Positions 33,208-44,170 of a stretch of DNA of 64,000 nucleotides are shown here, piece by piece; within the stretch, counting starts at the first letter, position 1; the number at the start of each line of letters is the position of its first letter. The stretch comes from Chara braunii. Lineage: Eukaryota > Streptophyta > Charophyceae > Charales > Characeae. Location: NCBI GenBank assembly GCA_003427395.1, contig BFEA01000047.1, forward strand, positions 2,978,959-3,042,958, in the 5' to 3' direction. The notes under the pieces were generated by a model that saw only the letters and a list, made by a program, of their open reading frames with translations, was not told the origin of the DNA and made no database searches. A program made the translations under genes and the position numbers.

Positions 33208-34540
33208 TGCACCCTGACCCTCAAGCCGCTACACATGTTCGTGTATGTGACAAGTTGATGCCACCCACACATGTCCAATTTTGCAACTTTACTGATGTGG
33301 CATTGAGTTTTGCTCCTGACATGACCTCACCAGACTCCTTGAACTGCAAATGCTGTCGGGCCTTTCCGCATTGTTAAGATCTTGTGGACGACCATGTTGT
33401 CTCTGTTGATTACAATATCATCTCAGACGATAACCTTCGCAAACTTTTTCAAGAAGGTTCGAAATACCGTTTGAACGGGGAGACTGCTGATGTGCTCCAA
33501 GCACTAGCGATCGGAATGGATGAGTACATTGTCAGTTACAAGAATACTTTTGCTAGACACTTTCGAGCTGCTTCTTTCTCGTCCCTTTCTCAGAAATTGC
33601 ACAGCTGGCGTTCTGCAATCCTTGGGCATTGTCAATCCAATGNGACTTCGTTTTCCAATCATGTGAGCCAACAACATTCACTTCGTTGTGCACATNCCTC
33701 CTTACGCCATCTGCAACAACACTTTGCCATTGTCCCTGTGGACAAATCATCCCACAATTTGGCAATTTGTTGCAAGAATTGGTATTTATTTCACCTCTCT
33801 ACCCATTTGGACAGTCCCGCTTATACTCGTCCTCATGAATCCGTTGCTGATGTGCTCAACCATATAGAATCACCATTGTGGTTATACCCACACTGATGAG
33901 TGAGTGTTGTCGCTGCAGTTCGGAAGTCCTGCCAATTATTGCAAATGTGTTCAAATCTGATCAATTGCCTTGTGAACACACCGGCCGGTTGATGGGAAGG
34001 GATGTTGGAGGTAGCACTTGGATAGCGAATAACAAGGAAATCCCAAGCAGCCGCTTTATCAAACACGCTCATGCGAAGCGAACCATCAAAACGTACCCGT
34101 AGATGCATACCTAAAAAGGTACACGAGCCCTTCAGCATACCCGCATGCATTTGCGCTGCAGAGCCTTGAACATGTTTATTCGCGGGCCTTGCTCTGGCCA
34201 ATGGACAACCGATTCAGGACCAGACAGCCTTTCCGTTTCTCAGATTCTCCAACATCTTCGCTTTGTTGTAGAAAACACTTTTCTGTACACTAGAGATGGC
34301 ACTCTTCGAAAGCAAATCATTGGTATTCCAATGGGAACAGATGTTGGCCCCGAAATCTCCAATCTAACGCTCTATTGGGATGAAGCACGCTTTATTGATG
34401 ACATTCGTCAACATGAGCTGCTTAGCGATACGCCTTCACTTATGGCCTCATTGATGATGTTCTTTCATGGGGGCAATTACGTCCTCCTTCAGAGCACTAT
34501 GGGCTATATATTAAAAAAAGGCCACATCTATTCTGGGGGG
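30930..34540. repeat. Head-to-head inverted repeat of PLE C with 865-bp spacer
   Basis: Arms of about 1.35 kb run outward from 32332 (leftward) and 33198 (rightward), with high identity apart from the inverted internal block of arm 2. The spacer 32333-33197 belongs to the coding direction of arm 1 only. Tandem and inverted arrangements are known for PLE insertions. Confidence 0.75.
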
Positions 34541-34560
34541 CAACTGTCCGGTTGCTTATT
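33198..34560 (+). pseudogene. Penelope-like element C, arm 2: rearranged reverse transcriptase copy
   Basis: The plus strand repeats arm 1: VAALHPDPQA, then LNCKCCRAF (33345-33356), DDHVVSVDYNIISDDNL (from 33384), and HFAIVPVDK to VADVLN at about 33870. At 33897-34127 the sequence switches to the opposite strand sense and carries the RT C-terminal segment seen at 30528-30762. It then returns to plus sense with RCRALNMFIRGPCSGQW and GIPMGTDVGPEIS. The palm segment with MYTNLPH is missing. A 7-bp loss after RFIDDIRQ throws LIDDVLS out of frame. The copy is dead. Confidence 0.75.
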
Positions 34561-35680
34561 ACCTGTAAGGAAGAGGCCCGTGAGGGGCTCAAGTTGCCTG
34601 TCCAGAGAGGGGGGAGAAAAGATAGCAGTGGAAAGCATTACCCTTGGGGGGGCTCAAGTTGCCTGCCAAGGGGGGGCTGCTAGGAGCGCTAAGACCACAG
34701 AGCCTCTCTCACTATAGGCTTCTCCTGCTAGCTGGAAAAACTGTGGTACCCATCGCATAGCTGGGGAGGCCCGTGGGAGGTGGGATGAAAGCGATAACCC
34801 CTACTAGCAGCCACCTTAGCCCGCATGCCGAGATTGACAGTCCATGTAACTTCATGAGTATGTGGTGCTCGCGAGTCCCCGATCTGGGACGTGCGGAATG
34901 TACCTGTTGCTCCGTACTCACCAGCAAAGGGGTACAATAGTGCATGGTGACCTACGCACGACAACGGGGAAAAGCACCTCAATCATGCATGAAGAGGCGC
35001 GCTGAAGGGGGATATTTACCACCTACCTAATCGGCGCACGGGGCGACTAATTAGTCTTCCAATCATGCGCGGAAGAGTGGAGATATCCAGGACACATGGT
35101 TAATGAAATGCACGGAGCGGCCGTGGGACGCAGAAGTGGGAGTACTTTTCCCGTTGACCTACATACGACGCTGTGGTAAAACTGGATTATGCAAGGAATC
35201 AGCGCGGTGATTGTTTTATGGTCAAAACGATTTTTCCAATTTTTTGTGTTATTTTTCCTGAAGCGATCACCAGCAATCCTATAGGACCCTAAAATTTCAG
35301 ACTCTGAAACTCATTCTTTGGAGAGGGAAAAATCGCGGCAGTTGGCGTACTTTTCCCGTCATCCCACAAACGACACGGGGGTAAAACTAGAATATGCAAG
35401 AAATCGGCGCGGCCATTGTTTCACAGTCGAAACTAGTTTCTCTATTTTTTCTGTTATTTTTCCTGGAAAGATCGGAAACTAATCTACGAACCCTCAAAAT
35501 TCCAGAATTGTTTGTGAATTCGTCTGAGCGCGAAAAATCTCGCCAAAGTTGTTGCCTTCAAATTGCGGGACCAGACCACCTGGACGCTCCCTGTACAGAG
35601 AGAGAGGCTGCAAAGAAACTGAATGCATCTGGCCTGTCCTGCGCACCAGATCCATCCAGAAGAGACACACATGCATACAC
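34561..35680. other. Intergenic with a 207-bp direct repeat
   Basis: GGCTCAAGTTGCCTG is duplicated (34596 and 34656). At 35141-35550 a unit of about 207 bp occurs twice: TACTTTTCCCGT, GTAAAACT.GA.TATGCAAG, then TTCT/TTTTTGTGTTATTTTTCCTG. No gene is recognised. Confidence 0.55.
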
Positions 35681-35683
35681 TAA

Positions 35684-36190
35684 GGGTCTGATCCCACCAC
35701 TACACTACGCAAGTAGTGACGAAAAAGCACTACAATAGTGTCAGCGTCAGCTACCCGGCTACAGAAAGCGGATCCGACGACACCAACTTCCTGGGTGGTT
35801 TTCCTGGACCCGCGGCGACTTTCCATGGGCTGCATTTTTAGGGCGGACATTTCCGTTGTACTGCCAGACGACATGTCACACACACATGTGGACCTCGGAC
35901 GTTCCTAACGGGCTGGACGGACAACTGAAAAAAAAAACACAAAAAAAAAAATGTTCCCTCTTTTTCGCGGCCGTTGTGCCCAAACCGTCTACACAAAAAA
36001 TGTAGTAACTTTGCTCGAGCCCTTCGCGGGTGTGCTGCCACGACATTCCGACACGAAATGCGTGCAAAATATTTCGGCGAACTCCACAACGGTAGTGTAG
36101 TGGTGGGATCCCGAAACTACAGTGTAACACGCTGTGGGATCCCAAAACTACAGTGTAACTGGGCTGTAGTGTAGTGGTGGGATCAGACCC
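35684..36190. mobile_element. PIF/Harbinger-type MITE (Tourist-like) with TAA target duplication
   Basis: Perfect 25-bp terminal inverted repeats begin GGGTCTGATCCCACCACTAC. TAA flanks both ends (35681-35683 and 36191-36193). A 3-bp TAA/TTA duplication with GGG-starting termini is typical of PIF/Harbinger. Subterminal ACTACAGTGTAAC and GTGGGATCCC.AAACTACAG repeats occur on the right side. At 507 bp it cannot encode transposase. Confidence 0.85.
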
Positions 36191-36193
36191 TAA

Positions 36194-37715
36194 GTCTAGG
36201 GCCGACGAGCCCAAGGAAACCTGGCTAGAGGGAGAGAGTGTGCGGAAGGGAATGGATGCATTTATTGACAGTCTTGCTGAGGATTCATTCAAATTCCATC
36301 TGGCCAGTAAGCAGAATAAGGCTGTGCATCCTCCTGCATTCATGCTGAAGATTCAATTTCGACGTCCTCAAATAGGCGGATGACCTTTTCCACGTTCTTG
36401 TAAGGGATCTCATATCCTCAATCGATGACTGATCCAGTGAGGCTGCCGCACGTTCAGTTTGTGTGCTTTGCACGCTGTGAGAGAGAAAACGACATGTACC
36501 TGGCCATGATTGACGAGCAGGTTCAGACAAAATTGGGCAGTTGAGGCAGCCGCTGAGGGATAAGTCAAAATCCCGCTAGCTATAGGGAGCTTGGGAAAAT
36601 ATTGCACATTGGCAGATCAGATATAGAGAGAGCAGATTGGATACACACACACACACACACACACACAAAGTAAATACACAGTGGAAACCCGAAATAACCC
36701 CCCGCGCAGCGCAAATTCCGAAAATGCCGTTGAGGGAAGCTCAAATTCCGAAATTACCTTTGAGGAAGCGCGAATTCCTAAAATGCCAATGTGCTGCAGT
36801 GGCGAACCCTTCAATGACACTAGACACATGTGAGAGAGAGAGGAAATGAGCTTGACCGTCTTGAGGACCAAAATTGTTCAATCATCCGGTGCAAAGGAAA
36901 CGTGAGGGTAAAGAAGAGAAACGGGAAAAAAAAAAAAAAAAAAAAAAAGAGGAAGATGGGAAAAAACGGACATTCTTCACTAGTGAGGCAGCATGGTGAG
37001 ACAGGGAAGGACAAGCAACGTGCTCGTTGATCTATATCAAATACTGACAGACTGACAGTTCTTCTTTTCCTGAAAGAAGCAAACTCCGGGTTTGCCACTG
37101 CCTTTTGCGCGAATCCCAAAAATGCCCCTCCCGGACACAACAGGTCGAATACAGCCATTTTCTATTAAATTTTACTACAACTTCGAGGAACATGCTTTTT
37201 GGACAACGCATGCTCCTGTCACGACCTGGAAGGCTGACAATTGCGCTGGTTGGACATGAATCGGGAATGGATTTGGGCGCGAGCCGTTATTCAAACAAGT
37301 TCAGAAGATTTGCTGAGCCGAACTCACCAAACTGTGCTCAGCAGGCTCAGGCAATCAATTTCAAAGGTTTCTACTCAACTGAGGGAATACCTCAAACTTA
37401 GTGGACCCTTCTCAGTGGTTCTGCTGAGCCAAAGTCAGGGCGCTGTATTATGCAGGCTCAACCTTGATACACAACCAGACTGGACTCAAGACTGTTGAAT
37501 TATTGAACTTTGACTCCACATTGCGGACTAAGTGAAACTGCAACAGTGGCAGCAGACTCACAGGATGTTGGGGAGGCTGTCTGGGCGAGATTGTAGACTC
37601 TGGATTTCACAAAGCAGACTTAGTCTCAAGGACGTAGGGGCAAGCTCGCCAGTTAAACTGCAGCGGTCGGCATGACTAAGCTGGACAGCTCAACTTCAGA
37701 TAGCAGATCTCTAGA
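36194..37715. other. Intergenic, microsatellite and minisatellite
   Basis: It contains (CA)n at 36645-36667, a ~33-bp minisatellite at 36708-36800 (GCGCAAATTCCGAAAATGCC-type units) and a purine run at 36925-36955. No gene is recognised. Confidence 0.55.
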
Positions 37716-37734
37716 CCATTGGAAACAGAGCTGG

Positions 37735-38190
37735 GAAAGGAGACCGGACTAGAGCACATCAGACTAGATCAGACCAACCCAGATCAGATCAGACTGGGAC
37801 CAGAACATACCAGACCAGACCGGACCAGACAGGACCAGACCAGACCCGGGACAGACCGAGCCAGATCAGATCAGACCAGACTCGAGACAGACCGAGCCAT
37901 ATCAGGTCAGACCAGAACGGGACAGATGGGACCAGATCAGATCAGACCAGACTCGAGACAGACCGAGCCAGATCAGGTCAGACCAGAACGGGACAGGGGA
38001 CCAGATCAGACCAGACCAGACGGGATCAGATCAGACCGGACCAGACGGGACCAGATCATACCAGACCAGACGGGATCAGGTCAGACGAGAACGGGGCAGA
38101 CGGGACCAGCTCAGACCAGACCAGATGGGATCAGATCAGACCGGACCAGACGGGACCAGATCAGACCAGACCAGACGGGACCAGATCAGA
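37735..38190 (+). repeat. GACCAGATCAGACC minisatellite, block 1
   Basis: Permutations of GACCAGACC, GGGACCAGATCA and GACCAGACTCGAGACAGACC recur over 450 bp. A long open frame through it is a product of the repeat. The array stops at GATCAGATGTTACAT, and block 2 begins after the same nonamer at 39749. Confidence 0.9.
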
Positions 38191-38448
38191 TGTTACATGC
38201 TGAAAGCCTACACACGGGCCCCTCACGGGACCCGAGGTTGGAATAGGGCCCCCAGGTCGCGTCACCGCAACCTGAAGGCCCTATGGCATTNTNNCTTGGG
38301 CCTGCATCAGAAAAACGCCAGCTTTAGATTATTTTTATAGTCTTTATTTTATTTATTTGCTGCTGTTTTTCTAACGGGTGTACTGTTGTCCGTTTTGTGG
38401 CCAGGTACACGCTTCTAGGGCCAGGGCCAGATTCAGGCCCAGAGGCTG

Positions 38449-39253
38449 NNNNNNNNNNNNNNNNNNNNNNNNNNNNNNNNNNNNNNNNNNNNNNNNNNNN
38501 NNNNNNNNNNNNNNNNNNNNNNNNNNNNNNNNNNNNNNNNNNNNNNNNNNNNNNNNNNNNNNNNNNNNNNNNNNNNNNNNNNNNNNNNNNNNNNNNNNNN
38601 NNNNNNNNNNNNNNNNNNNNNNNNNNNNNNNNNNNNNNNNNNNNNNNNNNNNNNNNNNNNNNNNNNNNNNNNNNNNNNNNNNNNNNNNNNNNNNNNNNNN
38701 NNNNNNNNNNNNNNNNNNNNNNNNNNNNNNNNNNNNNNNNNNNNNNNNNNNNNNNNNNNNNNNNNNNNNNNNNNNNNNNNNNNNNNNNNNNNNNNNNNNN
38801 NNNNNNNNNNNNNNNNNNNNNNNNNNNNNNNNNNNNNNNNNNNNNNNNNNNNNNNNNNNNNNNNNNNNNNNNNNNNNNNNNNNNNNNNNNNNNNNNNNNN
38901 NNNNNNNNNNNNNNNNNNNNNNNNNNNNNNNNNNNNNNNNNNNNNNNNNNNNNNNNNNNNNNNNNNNNNNNNNNNNNNNNNNNNNNNNNNNNNNNNNNNN
39001 NNNNNNNNNNNNNNNNNNNNNNNNNNNNNNNNNNNNNNNNNNNNNNNNNNNNNNNNNNNNNNNNNNNNNNNNNNNNNNNNNNNNNNNNNNNNNNNNNNNN
39101 NNNNNNNNNNNNNNNNNNNNNNNNNNNNNNNNNNNNNNNNNNNNNNNNNNNNNNNNNNNNNNNNNNNNNNNNNNNNNNNNNNNNNNNNNNNNNNNNNNNN
39201 NNNNNNNNNNNNNNNNNNNNNNNNNNNNNNNNNNNNNNNNNNNNNNNNNNNNN
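38449..39253. other. Assembly gap (805 N)
   Basis: Undetermined sequence, followed immediately by (TTC)n. Open frames across it are artefacts. Confidence 1.
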
Positions 39254-39749
39254 TCTTCTTCTTCTTCTTCTTTATCAGAGTAGAGATAGAGGTAACTGCA
39301 GACATTGTTTGGACACGGCCTTCTGCCTTATTGGACACGACATTCAGATCGGACTTACACTCTACATTGGGATTGAACTGTGTGCGACATTCGGAGATCA
39401 GACTTGGGTTGGACTTGGCTACCTCTATGTCCCTCCCCCTTCTCTCTCGCATGTCTATGGATGTCTCCCCATGTGTGTGAGCGGAAGGGCAATCTTTCTG
39501 GTGTCTTGCCCTTCCGAAGTTTCTCCCTTTCATGTTGTTGTCCANGTGTCCTTTGATACTAGATCTTCCGCTGCGCTGCTTCCCAGCCTATGATGATGAT
39601 GATACGAATGTGTTGTTATTGATTTCCCGTTGTTTCACTCTTTGCGTGGCGCACATTGACACCTTGTGAATGTTGCACCTATGCTGCTGGTTGTTGCCAC
39701 TTCCGTCATTGCTAGATCCTAGGCTTTCAATGCATTTCACTTTCTGATA

Positions 39750-40378
39750 TGTTACATCAGACCAGACCAGACGGGACCAGATCAGACCAGACCTGACGGG
39801 ACCAGATCAGAGTGGACTTAGACTAGACTAAATGAGACCGGACCCAGACCAAAACAAGACCAGACCAGACCAGACGAGGCCAGACCAGAACAGACCTCAG
39901 GTCAAACCAAGACCAAGTACAGGGCCAGATGCTCACTCGAGTGAGCCAAGGCGACGTCTTTTCCTACACCCGAGTGAGCTTCAGGTCGCGGACTCAGATC
40001 AAGAAACGGCCCCCAATGGACCCGCGATGCTACTTTGGGCTCGGAGGGCTCTAGTACGAACCCCTAGGACTGACGGAGCGGTACCAACAACAACTCATTG
40101 ATCGCGGGATCCAGCGAAGAGTTCCGACATGTTCGGTCGCAACACAAACTGCACACTTGAACTGGCGTGACGGAGGTTGTCCGTGACTGAGTAAAACAAT
40201 ATTCTCGTTCTTTCGGCATTTTCGTGAGTCGTCCAGTTCACACCTTGTTTTCGTATCTGACTCAGTGGTGGATCTTGCAGGTTACAGGAGCCCCGATCGA
40301 CCCTCGCGTGGGTGACAAACACGGTACGAGGGACAGGGTCCGACTGGCGTGCCGGCAGATCACTTCTACCGGTTGACA
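39750..40378 (+). mobile_element. Putative 5' LTR beginning in minisatellite block 2
   Basis: The segment starts TGTTACATC, runs through GACCAGACC minisatellite units (39759-39900) and ends GGTTGACA two bases before a primer-binding site. TG...CA ends and position next to a PBS are the expected LTR layout. The 3' LTR is not in view, so the left boundary is a proposal. Confidence 0.5.
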
Positions 40379-40379
40379 G

Positions 40380-40397
40380 TGGCGCCGTTGCCGGGGA
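40380..40397 (+). other. Retrotransposon primer-binding site for tRNA-Asp
   Basis: TGGCGCCGTTGCCGGGGA is complementary to the 3' end, including CCA, of plant tRNA-Asp(GUC). The same PBS is used by plant Athila/Tat Ty3-type elements. It fixes the direction of the element as plus and the 5' LTR as the sequence just upstream. Confidence 0.85.
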
Positions 40398-41199
40398 AGG
40401 CTGCCTCTCGGGACTTCGGTCCGCCTGTAACCGCAGAGGCGAGGTGGTCGTTAGTGATCAAGGCATCCAGCTTTATTATTCACGTCGGTGTTGTTTATCT
40501 TGGGAATGCGAAGGAGCGTTGAGGAGAGAGTGCGGCAGCCACTCGCAGCCCGACCCTCTCGACACTGGTGAGATATTGTGATTATTGCATTGCAGCATTT
40601 ATGTTCTTATGGGCTTCCTCTTGCATGATTTTGCGATTGAGCGTGATTCTCTTCTGATTTCCCTACCCTTTGACAATCCACTTGATTCATATCTCTTTGA
40701 GTGAAAATTGTGAGCAGGGGATGTATCGGAGGGATTGAAGGGGAGGGGAGAAACGCCCCGGATCTCAAGGAGTTGGGGGGAATAGATAGGCTAGCTGATC
40801 CGATTGCTAGCAGGAGGTCTAATTATGATAATGCACAGTGTCGAGGGTAAGCGTCCCGGGTAAATCCATGTCTGAGGTGGGTCGAGTAGAGACATGGTAC
40901 CGGATAAGATTGCACGAGGGAGATACCACCGTTCCGTGAGCGTGTGACTTTGGTCCGACCCTATAGCGCACGAGTTGGCCCGGCTCACGTCAAGGGATTG
41001 CTCTCGGGATCGGTAGGCCAGGGGATCAGCCTCTCTTTCGGCTGGGGGTAGGAGGAGATACGCCAGAGGGCGGTTCTCTTTTAGGCCTGTTGACGTCGTC
41101 TGGAATATAGGTGAGTCCAGTGAAGGCCTGTCGTGGGGATCTATGAGCTTATCAGTCGGGTTGGGCTACACAACGTCTTAGGAAGTGAACTTCCATCTT

Positions 41200-42436
41200 T
41201 TCATTGATTAGTTGGATCGACGGAGGGTTGGGGAAGAAGCACTGGAGAGTTGTGGAGATAACTTATCTTTCGGAGATAGGAGTGAACGTAATATTCATGT
41301 GAGTAAGATGGGGGTGGAAAGTTCTGATGGAGGAGAAAGGATGACGACAGGGATAAGAGAAAGGTGGAATCTTGAGTATGAAGGCAGACCACCTCATATG
41401 AAGGCAGCAACCGGGAGGGATAAAGACATAAGATCTACTGAAGGACAGTCGTATGTAGGAATCCTTGGAGAAGAGACTCAGCGAGAAGGACGATATGAAC
41501 CACCATGGTCCATATTCTATGGGATACAGACAGTTATACGGTCCTTTGTTCTACCAACCACCGGATTTCAGTCAGACACTTTATTTCACTGGGCATCGGG
41601 TAACAAAATTTCTGAATGACTGGGAAGTTTATGCCTTCAGAGCAGGATGGACTGATCGGGAAGCAATAATGGGATTCATTAATCACACCGATCTCAAACT
41701 AGACAAAAACGTGCGTGCTGCTATACCCGAGAATTGGAAGTGGGCGACTTTCAGACAACGATTGTCTCGAACCTTTGCTTACGACGATATCTCGTACTCG
41801 ATCGAGGACATAAAGAAGATGAAGGAGGAAGGAGAGACGTTAGAGACGGCATCTGAACCATTGATAGAAAATGGGTTTCTCGGTGAGATAGAACAATGCG
41901 ATATATTCATAGGGACTCTACATGTCGAGAGAAGAGAGTTTGTTATGGAGAACATGCCCACTAAAGGGGTGACGTTCGCTCAGACAAGGGCATTGGCTTT
42001 GCAGACTGGGGGACCGGATGCCAAAGCTCATCTACTTGAGGTGTTGGAGAAACTAGGGAAAGGAGTACCCGGAAGTCATTTAGAAAAACAATTCGGTGAT
42101 GAGGATGGAAGAGAGTTCATGTCGCCTGATAAAGGTAAAGTAAGTAGAGATAGAGGGGAATGAAAAAGAGGAAACCGCGGCGACTGGAAGAACGACGACG
42201 ATAAGGGATTTCAAGATAGGGGTTGGAGGAGTAGAGAAAAAGAGGAAAAACGAAGGAGATCATATAGCGAAGGATGGGAAACGGTCGAGGAGATTGAAGC
42301 CCTAAGGGATGAACGAGAAAGAATGAAGAGAATGAAGGATGTCTCACCTCGCAAGAGCGCGGAATTGTTGAGATTCCCTTACAACAAGAGCCTCAGGACA
42401 GACGGCGGAAAAACCCTGAGAAAACCGTCGAGCTGA
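41200..42436 (+). pseudogene. LTR-retrotransposon Gag
   Basis: The recognisable core lies at about 41500-42160. It has FTGHRVTKFLNDWEVYAF, GWTDREAIMGFINH, then WATFRQRLSRTFAYDD, an amphipathic helical pattern typical of plant retrotransposon Gag (capsid) proteins. A TGA at 42161-42163 ends the frame, yet the same frame continues with a Lys/Arg/Asp/Glu-rich tail to 42436. An overlapping frame (41212-41619) carries a plausible N-terminal part, indicating a frameshift near 41480-41510. It lies 1.1 kb downstream of the tRNA-Asp PBS. It would form the particle that packages element RNA. The copy is broken and no pol follows. Confidence 0.6.
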
Positions 42437-42525
42437 ATGAGAGAAAAAAGATCAAATGCGCAAATGATGAGAAAGATATATCATGCGGACCTTCTACGAA
42501 GATGAATACTGACGTTAAAACATGA

Positions 42526-43617
42526 ACAACCCAGGAGGTGATTCAGGAAATTCATGGAGAAATTTGGGTGCAGAGTATCAGGTTTGAGGAGAACCGGAAT
42601 ACTGAAGAGAATGAGGAGGAAAATACACTCTGCCGAACTTCTACGGAGATGAATATTGGCATTAAAGCGAGGACAGCGGAAGAGCCAGAGCAGGGAGAGT
42701 TTTGGGTATCAAGTATCCGGTTTGAGGAGGACCCAAACCCGAATGATAGTTTGACGGTTGGGGTTTCCAGTATTCGGTTCGAGAGTTGCGAGGAGGATTC
42801 TGATGCTGCTCTAGTGTGTGCTAAGAAAGTGAGTGAGGAATCAGATGAAAATGAAGCCGATAATACTAGCCTTGATAATAAAGTATCGCCGAGGGGCGAA
42901 GGACCGAAGGTTATTCAGGAAACATGGGTAGATCGAACCATGACAATGAAGATGATAACGATAGATGAAGAACACAAAGACTTGAAAAGTGTTGAAGATG
43001 CCCAAGACGAGTTGATAGGGGATCAATATGGAAAAGATCTCCTCGGCGAAGTTTTGGGCGCAGAAATTTCACAAGCATTTGAAGTCATGAATGAGCTGGA
43101 CGATAACTATGGACTTACTCGACTGTTTGAGACCGTCGAGCCAGACGACATCTATGGGCTTGTTCGACTGTTTGAGACCGTCGAGTCTGACGGCAGATAT
43201 GAGCTTGCTCAATTATTTGAGACCGTCGAGTCGGACGTCAGCTATGAGCTGACTCAACTGTTTGAGAACCCCGATCTGGACACGAGTTGTAAGCTTGCCC
43301 AGCCATTTGAGTCTGTAGACCCGGATGTCGGCTACAAGCTGGCTCAATTTTTCGAGACTGTCGAGTCGGACGTCAGCAATGAGCTGGCACAACTGTTTGG
43401 GGCCATCGAACATGATGACGATTACGACTTAGCTCAAGTTTTTTATGCCTTCGAACCGGATATCGACTATGGGCTTACCCAACTGTTTGAGGCCGTCGAT
43501 AAGTATGAAAACGATGTTGAGAACTCTCTCAAGACAACAATGGGCCGTAATCTGGCAACTACGAAAGATATCGAGGACTCCCGAATGGATCAATGCAAGT
43601 TAATAAGTCTGATGTGA
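42526..43617 (+). CDS. Acidic repeat protein following Gag (LFETVE repeats), fragment
   Basis: The open frame begins after a TGA at 42523 without an initial ATG (the first in-frame ATG is far inside), so it is probably part of a longer polyprotein. The N-terminal part repeats the motif [IFV]WV.SIRFEE three times (GEIWVQSIRFEE, GEFWVSSIRFEE, VGVSSIRFES). The C-terminal part (43108-43512) has nine 15-residue units of the type Y.L.QLFETVESD.. The whole is strongly acidic (Glu/Asp). No protease or RT motif is seen. It lies in the Gag-to-Pol position of the LTR element, so it may be an element-specific spacer protein, but the function is unknown. It is uninterrupted by stops, unlike its neighbour. 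Confidence 0.5.
   Translation, partial: TTQEVIQEIHGEIWVQSIRFEENRNTEENEEENTLCRTSTEMNIGIKARTAEEPEQGEFWVSSIRFEEDPNPNDSLTVGVSSIRFESCEEDSDAALVCAKKVSEESDENEADNTSLDNKVSPRGEGPKVIQETWVDRTMTMKMITIDEEHKDLKSVEDAQDELIGDQYGKDLLGEVLGAEISQAFEVMNELDDNYGLTRLFETVEPDDIYGLVRLFETVESDGRYELAQLFETVESDVSYELTQLFENPDLDTSCKLAQPFESVDPDVGYKLAQFFETVESDVSNELAQLFGAIEHDDDYDLAQVFYAFEPDIDYGLTQLFEAVDKYENDVENSLKTTMGRNLATTKDIEDSRMDQCKLISLM
43108..43512 (+). repeat. 45-bp coding minisatellite (nine units)
   Basis: Each unit encodes Y-x-L-x-[RQ]-L-F-E-x-V-E-x-D-x-x, and GTTTGAGACCGTCGAG is nearly invariant in units 1-3. Later units are diverged at DNA level but keep the Leu-x-x-Leu/Phe-Phe-x-x-[VI/F]-[ED] pattern. Confidence 0.85.
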
Positions 43618-43619
43618 TG

Positions 43620-44170
43620 AGTATTGGTGGTGAATTCGTTGAGGACTGTTTGGGGAGTAAGCAGAATGATAACCCACTCGCGTTTGACCAAGAAGGTGAA
43701 GAAAGGACCATGATGGAAGTGAAACTTGTTGCGGGTGCCGACAGTCCGGGCAAAAACTTATAAAACACAAATTCAACAATTTTCAGGGGACAGGCTGGGC
43801 AACGACAACGGGGGCCGAATCGCCTTCATCAAGTGGGAGGGTGGTGGCGCCCAGGAAGGTAACAACACAGGTATCGAGGAAGGCAACCAGGGGACGATCA
43901 AGAGAGTATCACATCTGCTTCAAAGATTGGACAACGGTGGATCAAAGGATCCCACTGCGGCCACCCTCAGACTTTCCCTATCCCTTCCCTCCCCATCACC
44001 TGACCATAGTCGACATGCAATGGTACAGAGCGATGTGAGCAGGTCAGCAGCAGCATCAATAAAGGGTAGTGCAAAGTGGGGGGAGGGATGGACCAGTGTG
44101 TAGCAACAGGTCTCTGTCGCCTGTCTCAGGGTGAAGAGAGGCTCCGCTCCCCCCCCCCCCCCCCCCATTC
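43620..44170. other. Downstream of the retrotransposon fragment; no gene
   Basis: Short frames show no domains. The segment ends in a run of C (44149-44166). A short continuing acidic frame (43620-43760) is likely residual retrotransposon sequence. Confidence 0.45.

Noticed and set aside
37735..38190. Regular repeats considered as a CRISPR array
   Set aside because: Units are contiguous permutations without unique spacers, and the genome is eukaryotic.
37719..38340. Open frame of ~175 residues rich in Asp, Gln, Thr, Arg
   Set aside because: Reading of the GACCAGATCAGACC minisatellite; different repeat permutations would give equally open frames.
38378..39593. Very long open frames on both strands crossing 38449-39253
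   Set aside because: They consist almost entirely of undetermined bases; the flanks show no domain.
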